A DNA stretch of 38,865 nt, from contig DATKKS010000025.1 in assembly GCA_035542815.1 (NCBI GenBank), positions 1 through 38,865 of the forward strand, given 5' to 3'. This DNA is from JACRLI01 sp035542815. Its GTDB lineage: Bacteria; Eisenbacteria; RBG-16-71-46; JACRLI01. Shown one piece after another: positions 1 to 8,230 of this stretch. The notes below the pieces were generated by a model. The model made no database searches, had not been told where the DNA came from, and saw nothing but the letters and a program-made list of their open reading frames with translations. How positions within the stretch are numbered: the first letter of the stretch is position 1; each line of letters begins with the position of its first letter. Made by a program: the position numbers and the translations under genes.

Positions 1-667
1 CGCCGAACCGCTTGCGCACCAGGAACATCAGATTCTCCCAACCGTCGCGCCACTTGCGCAGCTTCACGTCCCCGATCCGCACCAGGTAGCGGATGTGGAC
101 CTCCTCGAAGCGGAGGCCGCGCCGCAGCGCCTCGATCTTGATCTCCTCGGACAGCGGCATGCCGTCGCTGGTGAGCCTCAGGTCCTTCAGCACCGCGCGC
201 CGGAACACCCACATGCCCGACTGCGAGTCCTTCACCGGCCGCCCGAAGAGCACGAACATGGCCAGGGTCAGCAGGTTGTTGCCCACCTGGTTGGCGAACG
301 GCATGGCCTTGGGGTCGGCCAGCGGGAAGCGGCAGCCGGAGATGAAGTCCAGCTCCCGGTCCACCAGGTGCTCGGCCAGCGGCTGGATGGCGTCGGAGGG
401 GTAGCTGCCGTCGCCGTCCAGGGTGGCGATGATGTCGCCGGTGGCCGCGGGCAGCCCCGCCTTGTACGCGGCGCCGTAGCCGGGCCGGGGCTCGAACACC
501 ACCCGGGCGCCCAGGGAGCGCGCCACCTCGCCGGTGCGGTCGGTGGAGTTGTTGTCCACCACCACCACCTCGTCCACGTAGCCCGGCATGCCGGTGAGGA
601 CGTGGCGCACCCCGTCCTCCTCGTTGTAGCAGGGGATCACCACGCTGATCTTCTGGCCTCGGATCAT
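1..667 (-). CDS. Family 2 glycosyltransferase, C-terminally cut by the window edge
   Basis: This is the last visible gene of the polysaccharide operon; 222 residues are present and the 3' end lies outside the window. The N terminus has the GT-A fold signatures of the dolichyl-phosphate-mannose/glucose synthase-like GT2 group: VVIPCYNEE at 9-17, VVVDNNSTD at 35-43 and the metal-binding DGDGS at 84-88. SQSGMWVFRR at 148-157 is a typical acceptor-side motif. No membrane segment is seen in the visible part. The ATG overlaps the stop of the upstream polytopic gene by 4 bp (ATGA) and has GGAGG just upstream. It most likely transfers a nucleotide-sugar-derived sugar to a polyprenyl phosphate or glycan; the substrate cannot be read from sequence. 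Confidence 0.88.
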   Translation of the reverse strand, partial: MIRGQKISVVIPCYNEEDGVRHVLTGMPGYVDEVVVVDNNSTDRTGEVARSLGARVVFEPRPGYGAAYKAGLPAATGDIIATLDGDGSYPSDAIQPLAEHLVDRELDFISGCRFPLADPKAMPFANQVGNNLLTLAMFVLFGRPVKDSQSGMWVFRRAVLKDLRLTSDGMPLSEEIKIEALRRGLRFEEVHIRYLVRIGDVKLRKWRDGWENLMFLVRKRFG

Positions 668-2532
668 GGTGCCTCCGGGAGTCTGAGACGCTCCGCCACC
701 CACCGGTCCTCGCGGTGCACTTCCTGGAAACAGGCCTGCGGGGGGGCATCCCCCGCCGGCGACAGCCGGTACACGGGCCGGTGCAGGGCCGCCAGGAACC
801 GCTGCTCGGCCGGGCCCAGGCCGGCGCCGAAGGCGGCGTCCACGGCGCGCCGCCGGGCGTCCATCTCGGCGGGCGGATAGTGCCACGCCGCGGCGTACGC
901 GGTCTGGCTCCACACCTGCGCCCGCTGGGCGCGCACCGGGGCCTGCACGCTGCCGGGGCGCACCAGCAGCACCGCGTCCGACGGGGTGTGGTCCCGAATC
1001 CACCGGTACACGCGGACCTGGGCCGGCCCGGGGGGCGGCGGCAGCGGCTCGAAGGCGGACCGGCCGTGCGACACGAGCAGGCTCCCCAGCTGGAACGCCG
1101 GGGTGGGCACGAACACACACGCCAGCAGCGCCACCCGCAAGGCGGGTTGTGCCGGCAGCCAGCCCAGCGCCAGCCGCCGCAGCGGGGCGGCGGCCAGCGC
1201 CGCCAGCAACAGCAGCCCCAGGTGCAGGAACTTGCCCTCGTTGTGGCCCGCATCGTAATAGAGCGAGCAGCCCATGCCCACGGTCATCGCGGTCAGCAGC
1301 AGCACCACCCGCCCCGGGACGCCCGCGCGCCAGGCGGTGCGCACCCCGCGCGCCGCCAGCACCAGCAGCACCCCGGCCACCCAGGCGGTGGTCCACATCA
1401 TGGGCCCGTTGACGCTGAACTGCGGGAGCCCGCCTCCCGACTTCCCCTGGGTGATGGCCCGCAGGTAGGGGTACACCACCGCCAGCCCCGCGGCCATGAA
1501 CAGGCCCAGCACCACCGCACGGGCCAGCCCCGCGCGCGAGGGCGAGACCAGCCAGGCCAGGCCCAGGGTCACTGCCGCGCCCACGTAGACGGTCATCCCG
1601 ACGATCGGGTGCGCCAGCAGGATCGCGGCCGACAGCCCGCCCAGGAGCGCCGCCTCGCGCCACCGGCCGGCCGGGGTGTAGTCCGCCAGGCTCACGCACC
1701 ACCACACGAACATCGCCAGGCCCCAGGAGAAGGCCGTCCCGACCAGGAACTTGTCCATGGAGAAGGCCAGCGGGTTCGAGGCGTAGCGCCAGGTCAGCAG
1801 GGACAGGGAGTGGTCGGGCAGGAACCGGCCCACCGCGTCCCCCCAGTGCCAGTGCCCCCGCCACAGGCGCACCAGGATCCAGCCCCAGCCGAACGGGTTC
1901 GCGCCCAGCGCCAGCAGCCACGGAGCCCACTGGGCCTCGGCGTGGGAGGCCCCCGCGCGGCGGGCCAGGGTGTAGGCCCCCGCCAGGGCGATCGCGAAGT
2001 AGGCCGAGTTGAACAGCCACATGGCGGTGAACGGGGCCATCCGCGCCACCGAGTCGTAGGCCGCCAGGATCAGGTGGAAGAACCAGAAGTACTGCAGCGG
2101 CAGCCCGGCGTAGTACGGGTCCTGGGGCGGCAGCGGCAGGTTGCGCACCTGGAAGGTGACGGCCGCGTGGAACCAGGCGTCGGAGCGCTCCAGGAGGTAG
2201 GAGTTGAGGAGCGGCGGGAGCAGCACCAGCGGCAGCAGCCACGCGCAGCGCCGCAGCACGTCGCGCTCCTCCGGCCCGGGCCCCGCGGGCAGGGCGCGCC
2301 AGCGCGCCAGCGCCAGGACGCCCCACACCGCCAGCGCCACCAACCCCGCGGGCAGGCTGGCGAGCCCCGCCGCCCGCAGCGGCAGGAGCGTCACCCCCAG
2401 CACCACCGGCGAGAGCGCCGCCCCCAGGCCGTAGCGCCGCAGCGCACCCGCCCCCGGGATCCAGGAGGCCAGCGCCAGCGCCGGCGCCAGGTACAGCGCC
2501 CCGCCCAGCACCAGCTCACGCACCCAGTTCAA
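664..2532 (-). CDS. Polytopic membrane protein, GT-C/DUF2298-like
   Basis: A 622-residue integral membrane protein with about a dozen hydrophobic segments and a soluble C-terminal tail of about 120 residues. The first periplasmic loop carries acidic residues (ERSDAWFH, about 115-122) followed by QDPYYAGLPLQYFWF at 137-151. This layout is common to lipid-linked-sugar-dependent GT-C enzymes and DUF2298-type proteins. I infer transfer of a polyprenyl-phosphate-linked sugar at the outer face of the inner membrane. The start is TTG: it overlaps the stop of the DUF2304 gene as TTGA, has GGGAGGAG about 8 nt upstream, and begins the first hydrophobic segment. A longer in-frame reading upstream only shadows the DUF2304 gene. 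An O-antigen polymerase role is the main alternative. Confidence 0.75.
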   Translation of the reverse strand: MNWVRELVLGGALYLAPALALASWIPGAGALRRYGLGAALSPVVLGVTLLPLRAAGLASLPAGLVALAVWGVLALARWRALPAGPGPEERDVLRRCAWLLPLVLLPPLLNSYLLERSDAWFHAAVTFQVRNLPLPPQDPYYAGLPLQYFWFFHLILAAYDSVARMAPFTAMWLFNSAYFAIALAGAYTLARRAGASHAEAQWAPWLLALGANPFGWGWILVRLWRGHWHWGDAVGRFLPDHSLSLLTWRYASNPLAFSMDKFLVGTAFSWGLAMFVWWCVSLADYTPAGRWREAALLGGLSAAILLAHPIVGMTVYVGAAVTLGLAWLVSPSRAGLARAVVLGLFMAAGLAVVYPYLRAITQGKSGGGLPQFSVNGPMMWTTAWVAGVLLVLAARGVRTAWRAGVPGRVVLLLTAMTVGMGCSLYYDAGHNEGKFLHLGLLLLAALAAAPLRRLALGWLPAQPALRVALLACVFVPTPAFQLGSLLVSHGRSAFEPLPPPPGPAQVRVYRWIRDHTPSDAVLLVRPGSVQAPVRAQRAQVWSQTAYAAAWHYPPAEMDARRRAVDAAFGAGLGPAEQRFLAALHRPVYRLSPAGDAPPQACFQEVHREDRWVAERLRLPEAP

Positions 2533-2903
2533 TCCCGGTGCTCCTCCCGCCGCAGCTGCTCCAGCGCCAGGGCCCGCGCCAGGTCGCGGTTCTCCTGCTC
2601 CAGCCGGCTGAGCTTCATGCTCTGCTGCAGCAGGCTCAGGAACACGAACACGAACCCGAAGAAGAAGATGGTCGAGGTGTCGTACACCGCGCCGAACAGC
2701 CGGGTGATCGTGTGCAGCGCGTTGCGCCAGAAGGCCAGCACGGTGATGGCCACGGTGGCCATCAGCCACAGCACGCTGAACTCCTCGGTCAGCTTCCGGC
2801 GCCGGACCAGGTTGAGGACGTACACCGCCAGCAGCAGCGCGGTGGCGCCGGCCACCAGCTGCGGGGTGCGGGACAAGGTCGGGGCTGCGGCGGGCACGCT
2901 CAT
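2529..2903 (-). CDS. DUF2304 small membrane protein
   Basis: A 124-residue protein with three hydrophobic segments (about 14-30, 43-60 and 72-92) and a charged C-terminal helix (about 95-124) that could form a coiled coil. The VRRRKLTEEFSVLWL stretch after the first segment is characteristic of DUF2304 (PF10066). Family members commonly sit next to DPM1-like GT2 genes, as here, and are thought to be membrane partners in lipid-linked sugar synthesis; no reaction has been assigned. The ATG overlaps the upstream GT2 stop by 4 bp (ATGA), and its own stop overlaps the next gene's TTG start. The coupling on both sides suggests that the three proteins are made in fixed proportion. Confidence 0.85.
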   Translation of the reverse strand: MSVPAAAPTLSRTPQLVAGATALLLAVYVLNLVRRRKLTEEFSVLWLMATVAITVLAFWRNALHTITRLFGAVYDTSTIFFFGFVFVFLSLLQQSMKLSRLEQENRDLARALALEQLRREEHRD

Positions 2904-3622
2904 GAGCTCTTCCTCCCCTGCCGCTTGACGCGCAAGGCCACGAAGATGGACGCCAGCAGGTTCTTGTAGGGGTAGTACAGGGATTTCCCGAGGGTGTAGA
3001 AGCTGCGCCCGTGCTCCCGGGCGCGCATCTCCACCGGGACCTCCACGATCCGGAACCCGGAGCGCGCCAGGTGGATCAGGAAGGGCGCGTCCGGGAAGTC
3101 ATGGGGCAGGTCGCGCACGCAGTGGCGCATGACCTCGCGCGAGTAGGCGCGGTAGCCGGAGGTGGTGTCGCGGATGCTGCACCCGGCGAGCCAGGTGGTG
3201 AGGAGCGAAAACACCACCATCCCCGCGCGCCGCAGCACCGGCGCCCGGTAGGAGGTCCGGGCCACGTAGCGCGAGCCGATGGCCACATCCGCCTCGCCGC
3301 GCGCCACCGGGCCGGCCACGTCGCCCAAGTAGCGCGGGTCGTGCTGGCCGTCCCCGTCCACGTTGACCGCCAGGTCGAAGCCGCGGCCCAGCGCGTACAG
3401 GAAGCCGGTGCCGACGGCCGCGCCCGCGCCCAGGTTGACCGGGTGGGACGCCACCGTGACCCCCAGCCGCCGCGCCACCTCCCGGGTGTCGTCGGCGGAA
3501 CAGTCGTCGACGACCAGGATGGGGGCCCCGGGCGCGGCCGCCCGGATCTCCGGGATCACCCGCGGCAGGCTCTCCGCCTCGTCGTAGGCCGGCACGGTCA
3601 CCAGGATCCTGGACCAGTCCAT
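2900..3622 (-). CDS. Family 2 glycosyltransferase (polyprenyl-phosphate sugar synthase-like)
   Basis: A 240-residue soluble GT2 enzyme. Signatures seen are VTVPAYDEAESLP (8-20), VVDDCSADDT, the VNLGAGAAVGTGF loop, the metal-binding DGDGQHDP, and RDTTSGYRAYSREV. This is the usual set for DPM1-like enzymes that load a sugar from a nucleotide donor onto a polyprenyl phosphate in the cytoplasm. There is no C-terminal membrane anchor, so the adjacent DUF2304 protein may supply membrane attachment (inference). The ATG shares one base with the flippase stop (TGATG), and its stop is in an ATGA overlap with DUF2304. Longer in-frame upstream sequence is only the shadow of the flippase gene. Confidence 0.9.
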   Translation of the reverse strand: MDWSRILVTVPAYDEAESLPRVIPEIRAAAPGAPILVVDDCSADDTREVARRLGVTVASHPVNLGAGAAVGTGFLYALGRGFDLAVNVDGDGQHDPRYLGDVAGPVARGEADVAIGSRYVARTSYRAPVLRRAGMVVFSLLTTWLAGCSIRDTTSGYRAYSREVMRHCVRDLPHDFPDAPFLIHLARSGFRIVEVPVEMRAREHGRSFYTLGKSLYYPYKNLLASIFVALRVKRQGRKSS

Positions 3623-5181
3623 CACGCGCGCGCCTCCCGGAACAGCAGCCGCAGCCACAGCCCCCGCAGCGGCAGCCGGAGCTTCTCGAGCAGCACCCGC
3701 TCCTCCTCGCCCAGCAGCCGGAGCAGGCGGATGGCCAGCACCGAAACCACCATGGCCACCGCGCTCAGCGCCAGCAGCCCCTGTAGGGAGCGCACCCGCG
3801 AGGTGGCCAGCGCCAGCACCGCCAGGGGCGCGGCCGCCAGGTAGGCCCGCAAGATGAACCCCCACGGCAGGCCCACCTGGGGCAGGAACCGCCGCACCAT
3901 GGTGTAGTACAGGAACGGCGAGCCCAGGATCACCACCCCCACCGGCACCATCGCCCCCCACATCCCGTAGCGCGGGATGAGCAGGAAGTCCAGGCCCACG
4001 ATGAACGCCGCGTTCCCCAGGTTGATGATCAGGTTGATCCAGGTCTTCTCCATCACGTACAGGCACAGCGACAGCGGCATGGACAGGTAGGTGACCGCGA
4101 AGAGCAGGAAGAAGCCCGCGCACAGCGGCCCGGCGGGCGCCCAGGCCGCCCCGTACACGCCGACCATGGCCCGGCTGGCCAGCGCCGCCCCCCATACCGA
4201 GATCGGAGCGGCCAGGAAGTACAGCAGCTTGTAGTAGGCCCGCACCGCCCGCGGCAGGGCGTGCGGGTCGCGCGCGTACACCTCCGAGAAGCTGGCCATC
4301 ATCAGCGGCCAGATGGCCGCGGGCACGAAGTCCAGGAACTGCTGCGGGATGGTGTAGGCGCGGTCGAAGAAGCCCACCTGCTCCACCGGGCAGAACGCCC
4401 CCAGGATGAGGGTCTCGGACTGGCGCCAGGTGATGAGGTTCAGCAGGCTGATGGCGGCGAAGGGCAGCGAGTAGCGCACCACCCGGCTGATCTCGAGCGC
4501 CTCGCCGGCCGAGGCGGCCAGCTCCAGGAAGCGCCGGGAGTCGAGCGCCAGGAACAGCCCGATCCCCAGGTTCGACAGCCCTGCGGCCAGCAGCACCCCG
4601 GCCGCGCCGTAGCCATGCCGGAGCGCCACCCAGGCCATCGCCAGGTACGCCGCCGAGCCCAGCACCTGGGCCGCCGAGAGGTCCCGCAGCTCGTACCAGG
4701 AGGTCAGCACCTGGGTCCAGGTGGTGACGAACAGGTCCACCAGCATCAGCCCGGTGGCCAGCATCAGCAGCCCGCCCACCGGCCGCCCCCACACCTCCTG
4801 CACCTGGGTGCGGAACACCACCGTGGCCGCGAACATCACCGCCCAGATGGTGAACTGCACCGCCAGGGTCAACAGCACCAGCCGGCGCGCACCGCGGGAG
4901 TTGCCGGAGACCCGCAGCTCCGGCAGGTAGCGCAACAGCGCCTGGGTCAGGCCCATCCAGCACAGCACCGTCAGGAAGCCGACGATGGTGCGGGTGAGGC
5001 TGTAGTAGCCGTAGTTGTCCTTGCCCAGCAGCCGCACCACCAGGACCGAGTTGACGGCCAGGAGCACGCCGCGCAGCGCCTTCGCCAGCACGCTCCAGGA
5101 AAGCGCGCCGCCCACGCGGCCGTAGCCTTCGGGCGGCCTGCTGCGGAGCTGGGCATCGACGTTCGTGGACATGCCGACCAT
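3622..5181 (-). CDS. Wzx-like polysaccharide flippase (MOP superfamily)
   Basis: A 519-residue polytopic protein with about 12-14 membrane segments. The N terminus carries LVVRLLGKDNYGYYSLTRT, the signature of the polysaccharide biosynthesis/RfbX (Wzx) family in the MATE-like MOP superfamily. It would flip lipid-linked oligosaccharide from the cytoplasmic to the periplasmic leaflet of the inner membrane, consistent with GT2 enzymes downstream and the export machinery upstream. The gap to the upstream gene is 57 bp, the largest inside this operon. Two ATG codons 9 bp apart could serve as start; neither has a good ribosome binding site, and the first was kept. The substrate is unknown. Confidence 0.88.
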   Translation of the reverse strand: MVGMSTNVDAQLRSRPPEGYGRVGGALSWSVLAKALRGVLLAVNSVLVVRLLGKDNYGYYSLTRTIVGFLTVLCWMGLTQALLRYLPELRVSGNSRGARRLVLLTLAVQFTIWAVMFAATVVFRTQVQEVWGRPVGGLLMLATGLMLVDLFVTTWTQVLTSWYELRDLSAAQVLGSAAYLAMAWVALRHGYGAAGVLLAAGLSNLGIGLFLALDSRRFLELAASAGEALEISRVVRYSLPFAAISLLNLITWRQSETLILGAFCPVEQVGFFDRAYTIPQQFLDFVPAAIWPLMMASFSEVYARDPHALPRAVRAYYKLLYFLAAPISVWGAALASRAMVGVYGAAWAPAGPLCAGFFLLFAVTYLSMPLSLCLYVMEKTWINLIINLGNAAFIVGLDFLLIPRYGMWGAMVPVGVVILGSPFLYYTMVRRFLPQVGLPWGFILRAYLAAAPLAVLALATSRVRSLQGLLALSAVAMVVSVLAIRLLRLLGEEERVLLEKLRLPLRGLWLRLLFREARA

Positions 5182-5238
5182 TCTGGCAGGAGAGGCAGGC
5201 AGGCGCCACCGGGCAGCTCGACCGCCCGGAAGCCGGGA

Positions 5239-6015
5239 TCAGATGCGCTTGTACAGGGCTTCCGGGATCACGTACCGGCGACGGTTGAGGACCACGCCCA
5301 GCACCGGCGCCTCGCTCTGGCGCAGCTCCTCGACCGCCTTCAGGCAGATTTCCCGGCGCGTGCTGGAGGCGTGCACCACCAGCAGCACGCCGTCCATCGC
5401 CCGCGCCAGGTAGCGGGTCAGGGGCGTCTGCAGGACCGAGCCGCAGTCGAACAGCACGTAGTCGAACTGCTGCGCCACCAGCCGCACCCCCTCCACCAGC
5501 AGCTCGGCGAGCTGGGCGGGGCTGACCAAGGCGCGGCTTCCGAACGGCAGCACGTGCAGGCCGGGGAGCGGCGTGGGGCGGATGGCCGAGGCGGCCTGGT
5601 CGGGCCGGCTCAGGTCGGACCAGCCCGGGGCGCCCGGCTCGGCCCACAGCCGGGAGAGCTGATGCGACTCGCTGTCGGCGTCCACCAGCAGCACCCGCAG
5701 CCGCGCATCGCTCACCAGGGTGCGGGCGAAGCCCAGCAGGGTGGTGGTGACCCCCTCGCCGGGGACCGAACTCAGCACCCCCAGGGCGAAGCGCGTGCGG
5801 TCCGGCAGGCTGGCCTCCAGCACCCGGCGCACGCCCGAGAGCTCCTTCAGCAGCTCGGGCGGGACCACGCCCCAGGCCGTCGGCGGGACTTCCCCACCCA
5901 CCGCGGCGGGCGCCGCGCCGGCGGCGGCCGGCGCGCCCGCCGCGCCCGGCTCCGGGCCCGCCAGGCCCTGGCGCTCCCGCTCCGCCTTCTTCAACGCGTC
6001 GTAGATGCGGCTCAT
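5239..6015 (-). CDS. CpsD/CapB-like tyrosine-kinase-family protein with a degenerate Walker A motif
   Basis: A 258-residue cytoplasmic P-loop protein. It has an N-terminal MSRIYDALKKAERER helix, an Ala/Gly/Pro-rich linker (about 20-46) and a BY-kinase fold. The usual Walker A ends in GEGK(S/T)T; here residues 84-92 read VPGEGVTTT, so valine 89 replaces the catalytic lysine. Walker A' is kept (VLLVDAD, 108-114), while Walker B reads VLFDCGS (187-193). There is no C-terminal tyrosine cluster, only two tyrosines (Y248, Y255). In the family, the kinase phosphorylates itself and controls polymerisation with its Wzz-like partner, encoded two genes upstream. I infer a structural or nucleotide-sensing role rather than catalysis. 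The ATG overlaps the ATPase stop by 4 bp. Confidence 0.85.
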   Translation of the reverse strand: MSRIYDALKKAERERQGLAGPEPGAAGAPAAAGAAPAAVGGEVPPTAWGVVPPELLKELSGVRRVLEASLPDRTRFALGVLSSVPGEGVTTTLLGFARTLVSDARLRVLLVDADSESHQLSRLWAEPGAPGWSDLSRPDQAASAIRPTPLPGLHVLPFGSRALVSPAQLAELLVEGVRLVAQQFDYVLFDCGSVLQTPLTRYLARAMDGVLLVVHASSTRREICLKAVEELRQSEAPVLGVVLNRRRYVIPEALYKRI

Positions 6016-6866
6016 GCCACCCCCGCGGGCGGCGATGGCGAGGGCGCCGGCTCGGGGCTGGGACCCACCCGGCCCAGCTCCCGCCAGGCCTCCAGCACCA
6101 GCGCGTGGTCCAGCTCGTCCTTGGCGTCCACGTACCCCAGCAGCAGCATGCGGTCCGCGATCATGTTGATGAGGCGGGGAATCCCGCCGGTGTAGCGGTG
6201 CACGTCCGCCCCGGTGCCCGGGGCGACCCGCACGCGCGAGTTCCCGGCCACCCGGAGCCGGTTCTCCAGGTACGGCCCCACGTCCTCCGGCGGCAGCGGC
6301 TGCAGCCGCGCGATGCCCGGCACGCGCTGGCGCAGCTGGCGCAGATCCTGGCTCTCCAGCATGGTCAGCAGCTCGGGCTGGCCCAGCAGCACGATCTGCA
6401 GCAGCTTCTCCCGGCTGGTCTCCAGGTTGCTGAGCATCCGCAGCTCCTCCAGCACCGTGCGCGACAGGTTCTGGGCCTCGTCCACGATCAGCACCACCTG
6501 CCGCCCCTGCTGCAGCTTCTCCAGCAGGAACTCGTTGAACGCGATCAGCAGCCCGGCCTTGTCCAGCCCCCGGGTCCGGATCCCCAGGTCGTGCATCGCC
6601 AGGATCAGCAGCTGCTTCATGCTGACCTTGGTGGTCAGCACGAAGCTCAGGCTCACGCGCTCCTGCAGCCGCTCCACCACCGCGCGGGCCAGGGTGGTCT
6701 TGCCGGTGCCCGCCTCCCCCACCACCACCAGGAACCCCTTGCCGTCGGCCAGCCCGTAGGTGAGGTAGGCCAACGCGTCCCGGTGCGCCGCCGAGAGGTA
6801 CAGGAAGCGCGGGTCGGGGGTCAGGCTGAAGGGCTTCTCGGTCAGCCCGTAGTACCGCTCGTACAC
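6012..6866 (-). CDS. ExeA-like AAA ATPase of an EPS locus
   Basis: A 284-residue AAA protein starting YERYYGLTEKPFSLTPDP, the standard opening of ExeA/GspA-type ATPases and of the ATPase found in exosortase-linked EPS clusters. Walker A is GEAGTGKT (50-57), Walker B is VVLIVDEAQ (124-132), sensor 1 lies in LLGQPEL (160-166), and an arginine-rich RVPGIARLQP (181-190) follows. The C terminus is Pro/Ser-rich and lacks the peptidoglycan-binding or membrane domain of full-length ExeA. The start is GTG, 2 nt after the co-polymerase stop; GGGAGAT lies about 10 nt upstream. Apparent longer in-frame coding is a shadow of the upstream gene. It probably energises or assembles the polysaccharide export complex (inference). 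Confidence 0.88.
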   Translation of the reverse strand: MYERYYGLTEKPFSLTPDPRFLYLSAAHRDALAYLTYGLADGKGFLVVVGEAGTGKTTLARAVVERLQERVSLSFVLTTKVSMKQLLILAMHDLGIRTRGLDKAGLLIAFNEFLLEKLQQGRQVVLIVDEAQNLSRTVLEELRMLSNLETSREKLLQIVLLGQPELLTMLESQDLRQLRQRVPGIARLQPLPPEDVGPYLENRLRVAGNSRVRVAPGTGADVHRYTGGIPRLINMIADRMLLLGYVDAKDELDHALVLEAWRELGRVGPSPEPAPSPSPPAGVA

Positions 6867-6868
6867 GC

Positions 6869-8230
6869 CTACTTGATCTCCCGCACCGACGCCAGGACCG
6901 GCAGCCCCAGGATGTCCTCGACGTCGCGCACGCCCTTCAAGGAGTGGTCCAGGCTGTCCAGCAGGAACGCCAGCCCGATGCCCGCGGCCAGCGACAGCAG
7001 CGGGGCCAGCGCGATGCGCACGTAGTCGTACTTGTTGAGCCGCATCGGCGGGCCCGCGGGCACCAGCAGGCTGGCGGTCCAGTCGGGGCTCGCCGCGCCG
7101 GCCATCAGCGCCTGGGCCTGCCGCTCCCGGGTCTCCTTGTACAGCTCGTCGGTGATCTGGATCATGTTCTCCAGCTCTTCCAGGCGGACCTGGGCGGCCG
7201 GGTAGCTGGTCAGCTGCTGCTGCAGCGCGGTGACCGCGCTCTGGAGCTGCCGCTCCTGGGCCCGCACCACCTCCAGCCCCTGCTGCTCCAGCAGGAGGTG
7301 GTTGTGGGACTGCCGGCGCACCTGCTGCTCCACCTGCGCGATCTGGTCCCGGATCGCCAGCACCGAGGGGTGCGTCTCGGAGTACTTCCCGCGCAGCTCC
7401 TCCAGCTTCACCCGGCGCTCCTCGAGCGTCTTCTGCATGTCCACGACCAGGTTGGCGTCGCCGGCAGCCACGCTGGGCATGAACGGCAGGTCCACGCTCG
7501 GGTCCTTGAACAGCTCCTGCTGGGCCTTCAGCTCCGTCTCCATCGCCACGCGCTTCACCCGGACGTCGGCCAGGGCGGTCTGCTGGCTGAGCAGCAGCTG
7601 CATCACGTTCCGGCGGGTCTCCTCCGGCTCCACGCTGTTCTGCCCCGCCAGCAGCTCCTCCTTCATCCGCCGCAGGTTCTGCAGCTGGGCGTAGAGGGAG
7701 TCCGTCTGGTGGGTGAAGAAGGCGGCCATGTTGGGGATGGAGAACGCCCGCCGGTGGTACTCCATGAACGCCTGGGTCAGCGCGTCGGCGGCCGGGGCGC
7801 ACGCGCCCGCGTCGGTGCTCTCGTAGGTGATGTCCACCACGTTGGACTCGCCCACCACGGCGGCCGAGGCCCCCGCCGGGTCCAGGCGCACGCGCCGCCC
7901 GGGCTCCTGGTTCAGGATCTGCTGGGCGCGCCGCAGCACCGCCACGCTCTTGGCGATCTCCACCTGCGAGGCCAGCTCCTCCTCCCGCGGCAGGACCGTG
8001 ACGTGTGGCTCCAGGCCGCTCTCGGGCGAGCCGCGCTTGAGCAGCAACCGCGACGAGGAGCTGAACCGCGGCGGCTCGCTCAGGGTGATCGAGGCGGCCA
8101 CCACCAGGGCCACCACCGGCAGCGTGATCACCACCCAGCGGTGGCGGAACACCACGGTGAGGAAGTCCCGCGGGGTGGTCCGGCGGGTCGCGGCCGGAAC
8201 CGGAAGGGCGGACGTGTCCATGCCGCTCAT
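6869..8230 (-). CDS. Wzz/GumC-like polysaccharide co-polymerase (chain-length determinant)
   Basis: A 453-residue inner-membrane protein of the PCP type. One membrane segment lies near the N terminus (about 32-52) and a second near the C terminus (about 406-425) in LAPLLSLAAGIGLAFLLDSL, the Pro/Gly-rich segment typical of Wzz. Between them is a long periplasmic region rich in predicted coiled coil (about 170-380). The C-terminal cytoplasmic tail, ending VRDVEDILGLPVLASVREIK, is the usual boundary with a BY-kinase domain; here the kinase-like part is a separate gene two positions downstream. It should set glycan chain length and bridge to the outer-membrane export pore. It is coupled by ATGA to the upstream gene. 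Confidence 0.9.
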   Translation of the reverse strand: MSGMDTSALPVPAATRRTTPRDFLTVVFRHRWVVITLPVVALVVAASITLSEPPRFSSSSRLLLKRGSPESGLEPHVTVLPREEELASQVEIAKSVAVLRRAQQILNQEPGRRVRLDPAGASAAVVGESNVVDITYESTDAGACAPAADALTQAFMEYHRRAFSIPNMAAFFTHQTDSLYAQLQNLRRMKEELLAGQNSVEPEETRRNVMQLLLSQQTALADVRVKRVAMETELKAQQELFKDPSVDLPFMPSVAAGDANLVVDMQKTLEERRVKLEELRGKYSETHPSVLAIRDQIAQVEQQVRRQSHNHLLLEQQGLEVVRAQERQLQSAVTALQQQLTSYPAAQVRLEELENMIQITDELYKETRERQAQALMAGAASPDWTASLLVPAGPPMRLNKYDYVRIALAPLLSLAAGIGLAFLLDSLDHSLKGVRDVEDILGLPVLASVREIK

